DNA of 64,000 nucleotides from Clostridium sp. 1001271st1 H5 (GCF_005845215.1 NZ_SPHO01000008.1:226707-290706), one strand, 5' to 3'; numbered from the stretch's first letter, positions 53,114 to 61,519 are shown. Program-made: numbers and translations. The notes: generated from the sequence alone by a model not told the origin.

Positions 53114-55597
53114 TTATGATATAGATTTCAACAGTTTTTTAGCTTCTTCTAAGTTTTGTTCAATCTTTAACTCCCATTTATGAGTACTTGGGTATAAATC
53201 GCTTTCTGGTGTTTGCTGGTATTCCACTATTTTTTGTAATAAATCATTCGCTTTCTCGATATATATTGAAAATTGTCTTTTGGTCATTGAGGATTTTATC
53301 TTATCAAATATAGTAATGTATTTGATTGCGCAGCTAAATATATGATAATGGTTATTTTCAGGATGAGTGTAGTGTTTTGTAAATAAATTATGCGCAGTTA
53401 CTATAGTATCTATACAGCTATCGTTTGTCCCGCTTTCAATTTTAATATTGAGAGAGTATATTGATTCATCTAGTAACAACTCACCTTCCAGTGTCGAAAT
53501 TTGAAAGGGAGTAAAACCAGGAATTCTTTTTGCAGCAGCGTAAGAGCTACTAATACACTGGTGAGCAGTAATAAAATCTTTTGCTGTTATGCATACAGAG
53601 GCAAATTGTTCCCAATAAAAAGGGTTATTAATACAAAACTCTTTATTTCTAATATTATTATAAAAATTAATAATATATTTTAGATTATTAGAGTCATTTT
53701 TAATTAGTGGTTCAAAGTTTGTATGAGATAAAATAGCCTTTAATAGTTCGGTATATTTTACATCATGAGGATATAGTGTATTAGCGATATCTACTATTTT
53801 ACTTAAAACATTCATTATATCAGAAGTCGGTATTATTGAATAAAGTAGGGATTTAGAAATTATAGAAGAAGATATTTCTAGGGAATCCCCGTTAATATTA
53901 AATAACTCTGTTATTATGGGATTATTTGTATAAGATAATCTCAAATAATCAATACTTAATAATGATAACATATCCGAAAAAGACAGTTCTAAATTCATAA
54001 CAGAATTAGCTAGTGCTAAAATACAGAGGTCATGAATATCATTATTATCGCTCTTGGTAGCTATTTCGATTAAGGTAGTTAATTCATTTCTGATAGCACT
54101 TGAATTATATAAATCTAAAACTATATTAGCAATTGAGTTCTGACACTCAGTTTTAAAATAGTCCATAATGTAGGAAGTGGATTTACCTGCAAGTTTTTGT
54201 GGAAGTAAACTATTGTTAATTAAAACATTGGCTAAGGTTTCTGGTTCATCATTTACTAATGAATATAAATATAATGGCTGAATATCAGATTCGGATATGT
54301 GCAAGGTGTTAATAAGTTTTCGGTAATTTGTTGCTAATTTAGATTGTCTAGATGTTAATAGGAAATATATATTATTACAACCATTAATATAAAAACTATT
54401 GAGTATATCTAAATGTTTATAATAATCATCTATAATAACTAAACTACGTTTTGTAGACTTACATATTTCTGAAATCTCAAACTCTATATCAACAAGATTT
54501 TTTTGATATGTATACACATTGATGTCAGTTTGACGTAATGTATTCCTAACCATTTCGCAGAAAATTGTTTTTCCATTTCCTAATGTAGATGTTGCAAGAT
54601 AAACTTTTTTTGAGAACAAATTTCTCATAAGTATATCTAATGCTTTGCGAGAGACAATATACTTATAAGTACCACTTAAATCTTGAGAAAATAGTGAATC
54701 TCGTTTTTCACCCAAACAGTAGAAATGAGTTAAATCTTTTAAACTTGTTGTATCTGGTTCTTCAGCCTGCATATATTCATATTTAAATGATTCATACGCT
54801 ATCGTAGTCATTGGAGATGGAACAAAATGCTGTTTTTGTAAAATTATTTCATCAGAAAAACCATCGACACCTATTTCATATACAGGTGCATATTTTTTTA
54901 AAACATTTCTGTCAACTGGATCCATATCGGGCTTATTAACAAAAACTATTTTTGAAGAAATAGAAGGATTCGATAGTATCCTTGAAATATCAATGTCACT
55001 TCCCATAGAAAAACCGATAATGATAATAGCTTTTGAAGATAAAAAGTCTTTTTCCATAAAGTCAAACCATGGTTTGCCACGCAAAATCTCAGAATCATAA
55101 CTAGTATCAGTTAATTTGAATTCTTTTTTTAAAGTATTATCATTTAACTTTTTAATATATCCATTAATATGCACGCATGCATATTGGCTTGCAGGATTGC
55201 TACAATCAGAAGATAGTGTTACTGGCTTTACAAAAAAATTATTTTGGGCCGCAGCGTATTCAGCAATTTCATCGTAGTTTGTTGTATATATTCTTTTCCA
55301 TTTCACAGACATTATCGTTTTGTGAGAGGGTGAGATACTTTTAACTGTAAATAATTTGCAAAGTGTATTAATCAATTTTTCGGAACCATGGTTATGTTCA
55401 ATATGATAATCTGAAACAGAGGAAAGTGAACTTTGAGTAGAAGTTATACCACAATCGTTTGCTAAAAAATCCCTTAAAGCTAATCCAGTAATAAAGCCAT
55501 TATTATCAATATTAGCAGCACCGTATGAAAAACCAGAACCAGTAAATAAGATAGCAGTTCCATCTAAAGCATAATTAATTGCTTCTTGTAAATTCAT
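53114..55597 (-). CDS. SIR2-STAND NTPase, putative antiphage defence protein (Avs5-like)
   Basis: An 827-residue protein; ATG 55597 has AAGGAGA 8 bases upstream (a longer frame to 55660 has none). N-terminal SIR2 domain: TGSGFSYG (19-26), TTNYD (105-109), VHINGYI (catalytic-type His 143) and GFSMGSDID (195-203). Central STAND-type P-loop domain: Walker A TSTLGNGKT (336-344), Walker B LVIIDD (386-391), sensor FLLTSR (412-417). The C-terminal 400 residues are helical, probably repeat-like. In known Avs5 and related proteins, target binding triggers NAD+ depletion and cell death; that role here is inference. Very AT-rich compared with its neighbours, 13 bp downstream of an XRE gene. Confidence 0.8.
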   Translation of the reverse strand: MNLQEAINYALDGTAILFTGSGFSYGAANIDNNGFITGLALRDFLANDCGITSTQSSLSSVSDYHIEHNHGSEKLINTLCKLFTVKSISPSHKTIMSVKWKRIYTTNYDEIAEYAAAQNNFFVKPVTLSSDCSNPASQYACVHINGYIKKLNDNTLKKEFKLTDTSYDSEILRGKPWFDFMEKDFLSSKAIIIIGFSMGSDIDISRILSNPSISSKIVFVNKPDMDPVDRNVLKKYAPVYEIGVDGFSDEIILQKQHFVPSPMTTIAYESFKYEYMQAEEPDTTSLKDLTHFYCLGEKRDSLFSQDLSGTYKYIVSRKALDILMRNLFSKKVYLATSTLGNGKTIFCEMVRNTLRQTDINVYTYQKNLVDIEFEISEICKSTKRSLVIIDDYYKHLDILNSFYINGCNNIYFLLTSRQSKLATNYRKLINTLHISESDIQPLYLYSLVNDEPETLANVLINNSLLPQKLAGKSTSYIMDYFKTECQNSIANIVLDLYNSSAIRNELTTLIEIATKSDNNDIHDLCILALANSVMNLELSFSDMLSLLSIDYLRLSYTNNPIITELFNINGDSLEISSSIISKSLLYSIIPTSDIMNVLSKIVDIANTLYPHDVKYTELLKAILSHTNFEPLIKNDSNNLKYIINFYNNIRNKEFCINNPFYWEQFASVCITAKDFITAHQCISSSYAAAKRIPGFTPFQISTLEGELLLDESIYSLNIKIESGTNDSCIDTIVTAHNLFTKHYTHPENNHYHIFSCAIKYITIFDKIKSSMTKRQFSIYIEKANDLLQKIVEYQQTPESDLYPSTHKWELKIEQNLEEAKKLLKSIS

Positions 55598-55610
55598 AAT
55601 AAAGGTCTCC

Positions 55611-56165
55611 TTATCGCATATGTCTATTTTTCTTTGTTTCAAATTTTCCACATTCATCACAAGTTTCCGGCCAGTTCAATTTCCACTCCAAATATTCCTC
55701 TCTGGTAATCTCCCCAGCTTTCAACTCATTTTTCCTAACCAGCCATTCTCGCATAAAATCATCCACAACGCCATATTTAAACCACAATCCCACAGGCGGG
55801 TGAGCTGGCCAGTCATCACTATCATTATAGTGTACAGCGGTATCATCCGAAGCGTTACACTTCCCCGGATTTCTTACAAGCTGAAAAAGGTTGATTGCGC
55901 CCGGATTATCTTCATCCAGCCAAAAGAAGGTCTGCATAATATCTTCCGCAGAACCGGAAACCTCACTAATGAAATTCAACGGATTCACGTCTAAAACCTT
56001 TGCTATCTGCAATAATGTATCTTTTTTAGGCACTCGATAATTCGTTTCATATTGGGCTATCCGGTTATCGGCTCCTTTTTCATCAAAGCCTATTCCAACA
56101 CCTAACTCTTTTTGTGTCATGCCCCGGAAGTTACGGATAAACTTGATTTTTTCGCCTACTGTCAT
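55611..56165 (-). CDS. XRE-family regulator, operon partner of SIR2-STAND gene
   Basis: A 184-residue protein. HTH_3 at residues 1-65 (GEKIKFIRNFRGMTQKELGVGIGF, LLQIAKVLDVNPLNF). The C-terminal 110 residues (MQTFFWLDEDNPGAINLFQLV, WPAHPPVGLWFKYGVVDDFM) are a companion domain common in regulators of clostridial integrative elements; it ends in a Cys pair (CDECGKFE). Divergent from the excisionase/integrase operon, with ATTAACA-type sites between. It probably represses both directions. Confidence 0.82.
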   Translation of the reverse strand: MTVGEKIKFIRNFRGMTQKELGVGIGFDEKGADNRIAQYETNYRVPKKDTLLQIAKVLDVNPLNFISEVSGSAEDIMQTFFWLDEDNPGAINLFQLVRNPGKCNASDDTAVHYNDSDDWPAHPPVGLWFKYGVVDDFMREWLVRKNELKAGEITREEYLEWKLNWPETCDECGKFETKKNRHMR

Positions 56166-56189
56166 CTTCTATTCACCGCCTTTTCCCTT

Positions 56190-56310
56190 ATTATAATGGA
56201 TAATCTAAAAATAGTAAATAGAAATATTAACATTTTTGCGAAATAAATACTTGACATTAACATATAAGCGAATGTATAATATAGATATAACATTAACAAC
56301 AATGTTAATG
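56190..56310. promoter_or_regulatory. Divergent promoters and repeated operators of the element
   Basis: Minus promoter for the XRE/SIR2 operon: TTTACT (56218-56213), 17 bases, TATAAT (56195-56190). Plus promoter for the recombination genes: TTGACA (56251-56256), 18 bases, TATAAT (56275-56280). The motif ATTAAC recurs at about 56226, 56255 and 56292, the last within the inverted repeat CATTAAC-N6-GTTAATG (56291-56310). Good candidate binding sites for the XRE protein. Confidence 0.65.
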
Positions 56311-56320
56311 AAACTAAATG

Positions 56321-56470
56321 AGCTGTATTGTTTGCCAACAGACTTTCGCCAAGACCCCGTAAGGGTGAGCAAAGAAAGACACTCCTGTAAATGGTGGGAA
56401 TCTCGAAAAGGAGCAATCCCATAGCCGCATAAGCGGTTGAGGTCAGTTGAAACACTGGCAACAGGCGATA
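56321..56470 (+). ncRNA. Candidate structured leader RNA before excisionase/integrase
   Basis: About 150 non-coding bases lie between the promoter and the excisionase gene. Stems: ACCC / GGGT (56354-56366), CTCC (56382-56385) with GGAG (56410-56413), TGGGA (56395-56399) with TCCCA (56417-56421), CCGC / GCGG (56425-56436), CAGT / ACTG (56444-56457). The second and third pairs interleave, allowing a pseudoknot. Its higher GC than the flanking AT-rich DNA and its position suggest control of recombination gene expression. Confidence 0.45.
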
Positions 56471-56510
56471 CAAACGGAAGCCATAAATCAAAAAGGAAGG
56501 AGATTCATGA

Positions 56511-56699
56511 TTGAATAACACTTTATTTGTAACAGCCGGGGAAATTGCAAAAGAATTAGGCATTTCAAAACCATTTGCCTACAAACTGGTACGACAGATG
56601 AATGAAGAATTAGAAGCAAAAGGTTTTCTTACTATCGCAGGAAGGGTAAGCCGGAAGTATTACGAAGAAAAGTTTTATGGAATAACAAAAGCGGATTAA
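56511..56699 (+). CDS. Excisionase-like small HTH protein
   Basis: A 62-residue protein starting at TTG 56511, with AAGGAAGGAGA about 8 bases upstream. MerR/excisionase-type HTH: FVTAGEIAKELGISKPFAYK then LVRQMNEELEAKGFLTIAGR and VSRKYYEEKFYG. Encoded 16 bp before the integrase, the usual place of a recombination directionality factor. An overlapping ATG mini-frame (56507) stops after three codons. Confidence 0.75.
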   Translation: MNNTLFVTAGEIAKELGISKPFAYKLVRQMNEELEAKGFLTIAGRVSRKYYEEKFYGITKAD

Positions 56700-56715
56700 G
56701 AAAGGAAGTGGCAGC

Positions 56716-57801
56716 ATGGCAGCCTATAAAGACGAGAAGCGGGGAACGTGGTTCGTGTCGTTCCATTATAATGACTGGACGGGAAAGAATTGCAGGAAGG
56801 TCAAGAGGGGCTTTAAAACAAGGCGTGAGGCGGTGGAGTGGGAGCAACATTTTCTGATGAAAGAAGGTTCCGATTTGGATATGACATTTTCTGAATTTGT
56901 GGCCGCTTACACCAGAGATATGCAGCCTAAGTTAAAACACAACACATGGCTCACAAAGGAACACATTATTCGTACCAAATTGCTTCCCTATTTTAAAGAT
57001 AAGAAAATGCGGGATATTAAGCCAAAAGATATTATCCAGTGGCAGAATAAACAGATTTCCTATCGAGATGAAAAAGGGAAACCCTATGCACCTACATATT
57101 TAAAAACGCTGCAATCAGAGTTAAGCGCCCTATTCAACCATGCGGTACGGTTTTATGAACTGAAAAGTAATCCGGTGACAAAGGCCGGCCCTCTAGGTAA
57201 AGGCCGGGCAGAAGAAATGTTATTCTGGACAAAAGAAGAATACTTAAAATTTGCTGAAGCTGTCAAAGATAAACCTTATTCTTATTATGCGTTCCAGATA
57301 TTGTACTGGTGCGGTTTGAGATTAGGAGAACTGTTGGCCTTAACTCCGCAAGATATTGATTTTGAAAACAAGGTTATCAGAATTACAAAATCTTATCAGC
57401 GTTTACAGGGCGAGGACATTATAACAGACCCCAAAACACCAAAAAGTAAACGTATGATCAGTATGCCGGATTTCTTATGTGAGGAATTACAGGATTATAT
57501 CAGCAGATTATACGGTGTCCTTCCCACAGACAGAATCTTTCATATGACAAAAAGTTTCCTGCACCATGAAATGAGCCGGGGAGCCAGCCTGGCAGGCATA
57601 AAACGGATAAGAGTGCATGATTTACGTCATTCTCATGTATCGTTACTTATCAGTATGGGCTTTTCGGCGGTATCAATCGGGAACCGGGTAGGCCATGAAA
57701 GCGTAGATATAACTTACCGGTATGCACATATGTTTCCGACAGAGCAAAGTCAAATGGCTATGAAACTTAACGAAGAATTTAAGGAGGGAACAGAGAAATG
57801 A
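56716..57801 (+). CDS. Tyrosine site-specific integrase
   Basis: A 361-residue recombinase of the Tn916-Int/phage integrase type. N-terminal arm-binding domain (KRGTWFVSFHYNDWTGKN), SAM-like core-binding domain, and a catalytic domain with Arg in WCGLRLGELLAL, His-x-x-Arg in VHDLRHSHVSLL, His in GHESVDIT and nucleophile Tyr in TYRYAHMF. Responsible for integration and excision at the guaA core sequence. ATG 56716 after AAGGAAGTGGCAGC. Overlaps the MobC-like gene by 4 bases. Confidence 0.93.
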   Translation: MAAYKDEKRGTWFVSFHYNDWTGKNCRKVKRGFKTRREAVEWEQHFLMKEGSDLDMTFSEFVAAYTRDMQPKLKHNTWLTKEHIIRTKLLPYFKDKKMRDIKPKDIIQWQNKQISYRDEKGKPYAPTYLKTLQSELSALFNHAVRFYELKSNPVTKAGPLGKGRAEEMLFWTKEEYLKFAEAVKDKPYSYYAFQILYWCGLRLGELLALTPQDIDFENKVIRITKSYQRLQGEDIITDPKTPKSKRMISMPDFLCEELQDYISRLYGVLPTDRIFHMTKSFLHHEMSRGASLAGIKRIRVHDLRHSHVSLLISMGFSAVSIGNRVGHESVDITYRYAHMFPTEQSQMAMKLNEEFKEGTEK

Positions 57802-58166
57802 GCGGAACACATAAATATCCTACTATCAGCTTCCGTATTTCGCCCAGAGAGAGGCAGGAAATAGAAGCTAAGATATTTACCAGCGGTATGAAAAAGAAAG
57901 ATTATTTTATCCGCTCCTGCATTTACAACAGAGTTTGTGTGGTAGGTAAAAAAGAAACGGTGTACCAGATAGTTGAAAAGTTACAGGACATGGAAAAGCA
58001 TTTGACTGAATTGGCAGAAGATTTTACAGAGAATAAGGCAGAACTTACAGTGCAGGAATTAGAGGAAACGAAAGAAAGTTATCTCGATTTATTAAAAGCA
58101 GTTTTATGGATGTTAGACGGGGCGAAATATCTCTGGCAGGGAAAAGAAAATACCCCGGAGGATTGA
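57798..58166 (+). CDS. MobC-like relaxosome accessory protein
   Basis: A 122-residue protein with a ribbon-helix-helix N-terminus (PTISFRISPRERQEIEAKI, GMKKKDYFIRSCIYNR) typical of mobilisation MobC-type proteins, followed by a coiled helical tail. Likely helps the relaxase at oriT. It overlaps the integrase stop by 4 bases (ATGA), so integration and mobilisation genes are transcribed together. Confidence 0.75.
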   Translation: MSGTHKYPTISFRISPRERQEIEAKIFTSGMKKKDYFIRSCIYNRVCVVGKKETVYQIVEKLQDMEKHLTELAEDFTENKAELTVQELEETKESYLDLLKAVLWMLDGAKYLWQGKENTPED

Positions 58167-58192
58167 ACCGGAGCATTTTCGTGATAACAAAA

Positions 58193-58244
58193 GCCGAAGC
58201 CTTTGTACCATATCTCGCAAATATAGTGTACCAAAGGCTCCGGC
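58193..58244 (+). repeat. Long imperfect hairpin between MobC-like and RepA-like genes
   Basis: GCCGAAGCCTTTGTAC (58193-58208) pairs with GTACCAAAGGCTCCGGC (58228-58244) with one bulge and one mismatch. No T-tract follows. Could be a processing site, a weak terminator or a protein-binding site. Confidence 0.5.
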
Positions 58245-58280
58245 GAATTTCAACGAAAATCGCACAGGAAGGAGCAGGAA

Positions 58281-59255
58281 ATGGAACAGTTACAGGAGCA
58301 ACAGGAAATAAAACTTATTAGTATGGATATGATTCAGAGCCAGCAGGTAGAATGGCTCTGGTATCCGTACATTCCTTTTGGAAAAATAACAATCGTACAG
58401 GGTGATCCGGGTGAAGGTAAAACTACATTCGCTTTGAATCTGGCGGCACGTATTTCTAAAGGAGAAAGGTTCGGACAGGAGAATACAACAGGCGTTCCTT
58501 TATCTGTCATTTATCAGACCGCAGAGGACGGCTTATCGGATACGGTTAAGCCCCGGCTTGAAGAAGCAAAGGCAGATTGCAGCCGGATTCTTGTTATTGA
58601 TGACCGGGAGAAATCTTTAACTATGGATGATGACCGACTGGAAAAAGCTATCAATGCTACTGGGGCGAGACTGCTTATCTTAGACCCTATTCAAGCGTAT
58701 TTAGGCGGCGGTGTAGATATGAACCGGGCAAATGAAGCAAGAGATATGACAAAGAAATTAAGTCAGCTCGCAGAGCATACAGGGTGCGCCGTACTTCTTA
58801 TCGGTCACATGAATAAAGCCAGCGGTGTCAAAGCCGCTTACCGGGGAATCGGCTCCATAGATTTTTTTGCGGTGGCAAGAAGTGTGTTATTGGTGGCGCG
58901 AGTAGCAGAGCAGGAAAATATACGGGTTATGGCGCAGATAAAAAACAATCTGGCCGAAGAAGGACAGCCCATAGCATTTGAGAGACGTAAAGATGAATTT
59001 CGTTATATGGGAGCCTATGATATTACAATAGATGAATTATTGGGCGGCTACTGTAAAACAAATAAGATACAACAGGCGAAGCAGCTTATCAAAGGTTTAT
59101 ATGGAAAAAATGTGTTGATTTCCAGTACGGATATGGAGCAGAAAGCGGAAGCAATCGGCGTTTCTAAAAGAACACTGGACATGGCTAAAAAGGAACTGAA
59201 TATCAAATCAAAACGACAGGGAAGTGGCTGGTACTGGGATTTAGATAAATCATAA
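58281..59255 (+). CDS. RepA-like AAA ATPase (AAA_25, replicative helicase type)
   Basis: A 324-residue RecA-fold ATPase. Walker A QGDPGEGKTTFALNLA (residues 40-55), second motif IYQTAEDGLSDTVKPRL, Walker B RLLILDPIQAYLG, and LLIGHMNKASG near the sensor region. C-terminal helical domain. Such RepA/DnaB-like proteins on plasmids and mobilisable elements support autonomous replication of the excised circle. ATG 58281 after AAGGAGCAGGAA. Confidence 0.85.
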   Translation: MEQLQEQQEIKLISMDMIQSQQVEWLWYPYIPFGKITIVQGDPGEGKTTFALNLAARISKGERFGQENTTGVPLSVIYQTAEDGLSDTVKPRLEEAKADCSRILVIDDREKSLTMDDDRLEKAINATGARLLILDPIQAYLGGGVDMNRANEARDMTKKLSQLAEHTGCAVLLIGHMNKASGVKAAYRGIGSIDFFAVARSVLLVARVAEQENIRVMAQIKNNLAEEGQPIAFERRKDEFRYMGAYDITIDELLGGYCKTNKIQQAKQLIKGLYGKNVLISSTDMEQKAEAIGVSKRTLDMAKKELNIKSKRQGSGWYWDLDKS

Positions 59256-59260
59256 AATTC

Positions 59261-59352
59261 AAGAACGCAACAATGTAAGTCTTTCGTAATTGCAAGGTTA
59301 GGTCTGCAAACATAACAGTGCAATTTATAAAGAAATACAATGTTGCGTTCTT
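59261..59352 (+). repeat. Nested inverted repeats after the RepA-like gene (candidate origin)
   Basis: AAGAACGCAACAATGTA (59261-59277) pairs with TACAATGTTGCGTTCTT (59336-59352), 16 of 17 positions. Inside is AATTGCA (59288-59294) with TGCAATT (59319-59325). The next gene's ribosome site follows directly. A cruciform of this size beside a replication ATPase is a candidate origin; a regulatory RNA is the alternative. Confidence 0.5.
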
Positions 59353-59375
59353 ACTTTCGGAAGGAGATTAACGAG

Positions 59376-59579
59376 ATGATTAGACAGCCGGAAAAAGGAA
59401 GCAGAAATGTAAATGATACATTTTATGCAGCAGAGAAAAGAAGAATAGATTTGCTCAATCAAGTATTAGGGGAAGCGGAGCTAACCACACAGGAAGAGAA
59501 TACGTTAATATGGCTTGCCGGGTGGGAGGATAGCACGGTACGACATATTATATCGGCATTCGAGAAGGCAAAACGATAG
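59376..59579 (+). CDS. Small element-borne protein, unknown function
   Basis: A 67-residue helical protein starting MIRQPEKGSRNVND; ATG 59376 has AAGGAGATTAACGAG upstream. Central segment RIDLLNQVLGEAELTTQEEN and C-terminus TVRHIISAFEKAKR are charged helices. It is common in layout to small genes before relaxases in clostridial elements, but I do not recognise a family. Confidence 0.65.
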   Translation: MIRQPEKGSRNVNDTFYAAEKRRIDLLNQVLGEAELTTQEENTLIWLAGWEDSTVRHIISAFEKAKR

Positions 59580-59603
59580 CTTTTTAAAAGCCCTCGGCGT
59601 TTG

Positions 59604-59721
59604 AGAGCGAAATACACCCGTCGCACAAACCTCCGGTTTATGCTCTAGGTATATTTCGCCCTTGCAGGGGGCTGTTGCCCGGTAACGGGCAGAGTTCGTA
59701 AACGGACACCTTATGGTGTCC
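59604..59721 (+). other. Candidate origin of transfer (oriT)
   Basis: The gap before the relaxase gene is packed with inverted repeats: GCGAAATA (59607-59614) with TATTTCGC (59652-59659); AAACC / GGTTT (59627-59639); GCCCG / CGGGC (59677-59690); GGACACC / GGTGTCC (59704-59721). GGTATATTTCGCCCTT at 59648-59663 loosely resembles the MOBQ nic region of RSF1010 (TAAxTGCGCCCT). Its position next to a MOBQ-type relaxase supports oriT. Confidence 0.5.
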
Positions 59722-59744
59722 ACTCACGGAAAGGAGCGTCATCT

Positions 59745-61151
59745 ATCGCAAGAAATTCATTTATTCAAATATCCAAGCTGCATGATGTACGGGGAAGGAT
59801 AGATTACATATCCAGCCATGCCAGACAGGAAAATTTGTATGCTACCTATCAGACAGCAGACATGGAATTTTGGAAGAATCTTGCAAAAGAAAATCAGCAG
59901 GAGTTTATAAAAAGCGGAACAGAGGGAAAATGTATTGAGGCAAGAGAATTGATTATTGCCCTACCCGAAAATTACACTAAATATGATCCACAGCGGGTAC
60001 TTGAAACATTTACGGAAGCATTTAAAAACAGATACCATATTGAATGTGTATCTGCCTTGCATCACAATAAGCGAAAGACCAATTATCACATTCACTTGAT
60101 TTTCAGTGAGCGGCAGCTATTGCTGGAACCGGATATTAAAATTGCTTCCAGAAATATGTTTTATGATGAACAGGGTAAGCACGTAAGAACCAAAAAAGAG
60201 ATTTTAGACACAGAAGGGAAAGTAAGGGAAGGATGTAAAATTATCCCGAAGGGTTCTGTTTATGAGAGCAGGATGTTTACGAATAAAAATCAATATTTTA
60301 AAAGCGAAGAATTTCTGACAGAGGAAAAGAAAAACTTTACGGAATTGATTAACCAATACATAGATAATCCGAAAGAGCGTTTACAGGTATTTGACCGGAA
60401 TAGCGTTTGTCTTCCCACCAAAAAGATTGGCAAACATAATCCCAAAGCGGCAGAAATTGAGAAGGATAATCAGACAAGGCAGGAATGGAATTATATCGTG
60501 GATGAAGCGCTTATAGCGGGAGTGGATGAAAAAGAAATACAAAAGATCAAGAAGCAGGAAATTACTACACAGGTTTCTAAATCTATCGCTGATAATGGCA
60601 GAAAGCCGTGGCTGTTCCATATTTTCGTAGAACAGGCAACAAAGCATTTAAAAACAGTTATAGAAAAATGGAGATTGCCGCCGAGGCCAGTTTTAAAAGT
60701 TGATATGATTGAATTTCGTAAAATGCAGGACACAAAGGAAAAGCTAGAAAAACAAATTGCTGTAATCCGTAATCTGGAACAATATGAAATTCCACAGCTA
60801 AAAGAAGAACTGGAAGAAGTCAAAGGTTGGTTTAGAGGAAAGGAACGGAAATCTTTAGAGAGCAGAATTGCTAATGCACAGGAACGATTATCTTCTATGA
60901 AAACATATCTGAATACTATCGTAAACAACAGTGGCTATAAGTCCGTACAGGGTTTCATGCGGGTATATAAAAAGGCAGAGGGAGAGGTATTAGCCTATCA
61001 AAAAGCGATGGAGCAGTACCGCACCCGTGGCGGCCAGAAACCACCGGAGGAAGAAAGTATTCGGCAACAGTTACGGCGATTGGCAGAGGAAGCAAAAAGA
61101 AATGAGTTTAGCAGAAAAATTTCAGTTAAAAAAGAAAAGGGAGATAGGTGA
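59745..61151 (+). CDS. MobA/MobL-family relaxase (MOBQ type), non-canonical start
   Basis: About 468 residues. The conserved N-terminus IARNSFIQISKLHDVRGRID then YISSHARQENLYATY is encoded from 59745, but no ATG, GTG or TTG lies ahead of it in frame. AAGGAG (59731-59736) is 8 bases before an ATC, which is taken as the start. The first ordinary start, TTG 59835, would remove about 30 conserved residues. The metal-binding motif is HHNKRKTNYHIHLIF; the C-terminal half is coiled (LEKQIAVIRNLEQYEIPQLK). Nicks oriT and pilots DNA in transfer. Confidence 0.8.
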   Translation: MARNSFIQISKLHDVRGRIDYISSHARQENLYATYQTADMEFWKNLAKENQQEFIKSGTEGKCIEARELIIALPENYTKYDPQRVLETFTEAFKNRYHIECVSALHHNKRKTNYHIHLIFSERQLLLEPDIKIASRNMFYDEQGKHVRTKKEILDTEGKVREGCKIIPKGSVYESRMFTNKNQYFKSEEFLTEEKKNFTELINQYIDNPKERLQVFDRNSVCLPTKKIGKHNPKAAEIEKDNQTRQEWNYIVDEALIAGVDEKEIQKIKKQEITTQVSKSIADNGRKPWLFHIFVEQATKHLKTVIEKWRLPPRPVLKVDMIEFRKMQDTKEKLEKQIAVIRNLEQYEIPQLKEELEEVKGWFRGKERKSLESRIANAQERLSSMKTYLNTIVNNSGYKSVQGFMRVYKKAEGEVLAYQKAMEQYRTRGGQKPPEEESIRQQLRRLAEEAKRNEFSRKISVKKEKGDR

Positions 61152-61153
61152 CT

Positions 61154-61519
61154 ATGACAGAAATGGAAAAGCAAGTCATGTTCCGAATGGCAGTTAAATT
61201 AGTGGAATTTGGAATTATTGAACAGGACAAAGAAGCTGAAAATCTGGTGCAGTGGTTTCTGTTAAGCAGCCGGATAAAAGAAAATAATGCCGAAATCCGG
61301 GAACTGATGAGAAACTATAAGGAAACGGAACTTCCAGCCAGAAACGGCGTGAAGGAAGCGATAATACGTAATCAAGAAATTTGCAGACGTAGAGACGAAT
61401 TATACCACCAACAGAACGATTTAAAGGGAACAGTATACAAACTGGAACAAGAATTAAGTCGTAGTAATAAGGGCAGCCCCGGAGTGTTGGTGGCTGCCCC
61501 TATAACGATTCAAGAGTGA
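61154..61519 (+). CDS. Small coiled-coil protein downstream of relaxase
   Basis: A 121-residue protein (ATG 61154; GTG 61148 overlapping the relaxase stop is an alternative). N-terminal helices (MEKQVMFRMAVKLVEFGI) and a C-terminal coiled coil (RRRDELYHQQNDLKGTVYKL). No known domain. The last 15 codons contain a hairpin, GGGCAGCC (61471-61478) with GGCTGCCC (61492-61499), that may end transcription. Its stop overlaps the convergent DUF6809 gene by 10 bases. Confidence 0.65.
   Translation: MTEMEKQVMFRMAVKLVEFGIIEQDKEAENLVQWFLLSSRIKENNAEIRELMRNYKETELPARNGVKEAIIRNQEICRRRDELYHQQNDLKGTVYKLEQELSRSNKGSPGVLVAAPITIQE

Noticed and set aside
61469..61500. Hairpin at the end of the small coiled-coil gene as a stand-alone terminator feature
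   Set aside because: It lies inside coding sequence and lacks a T-tract, so it is only mentioned in the gene entry.
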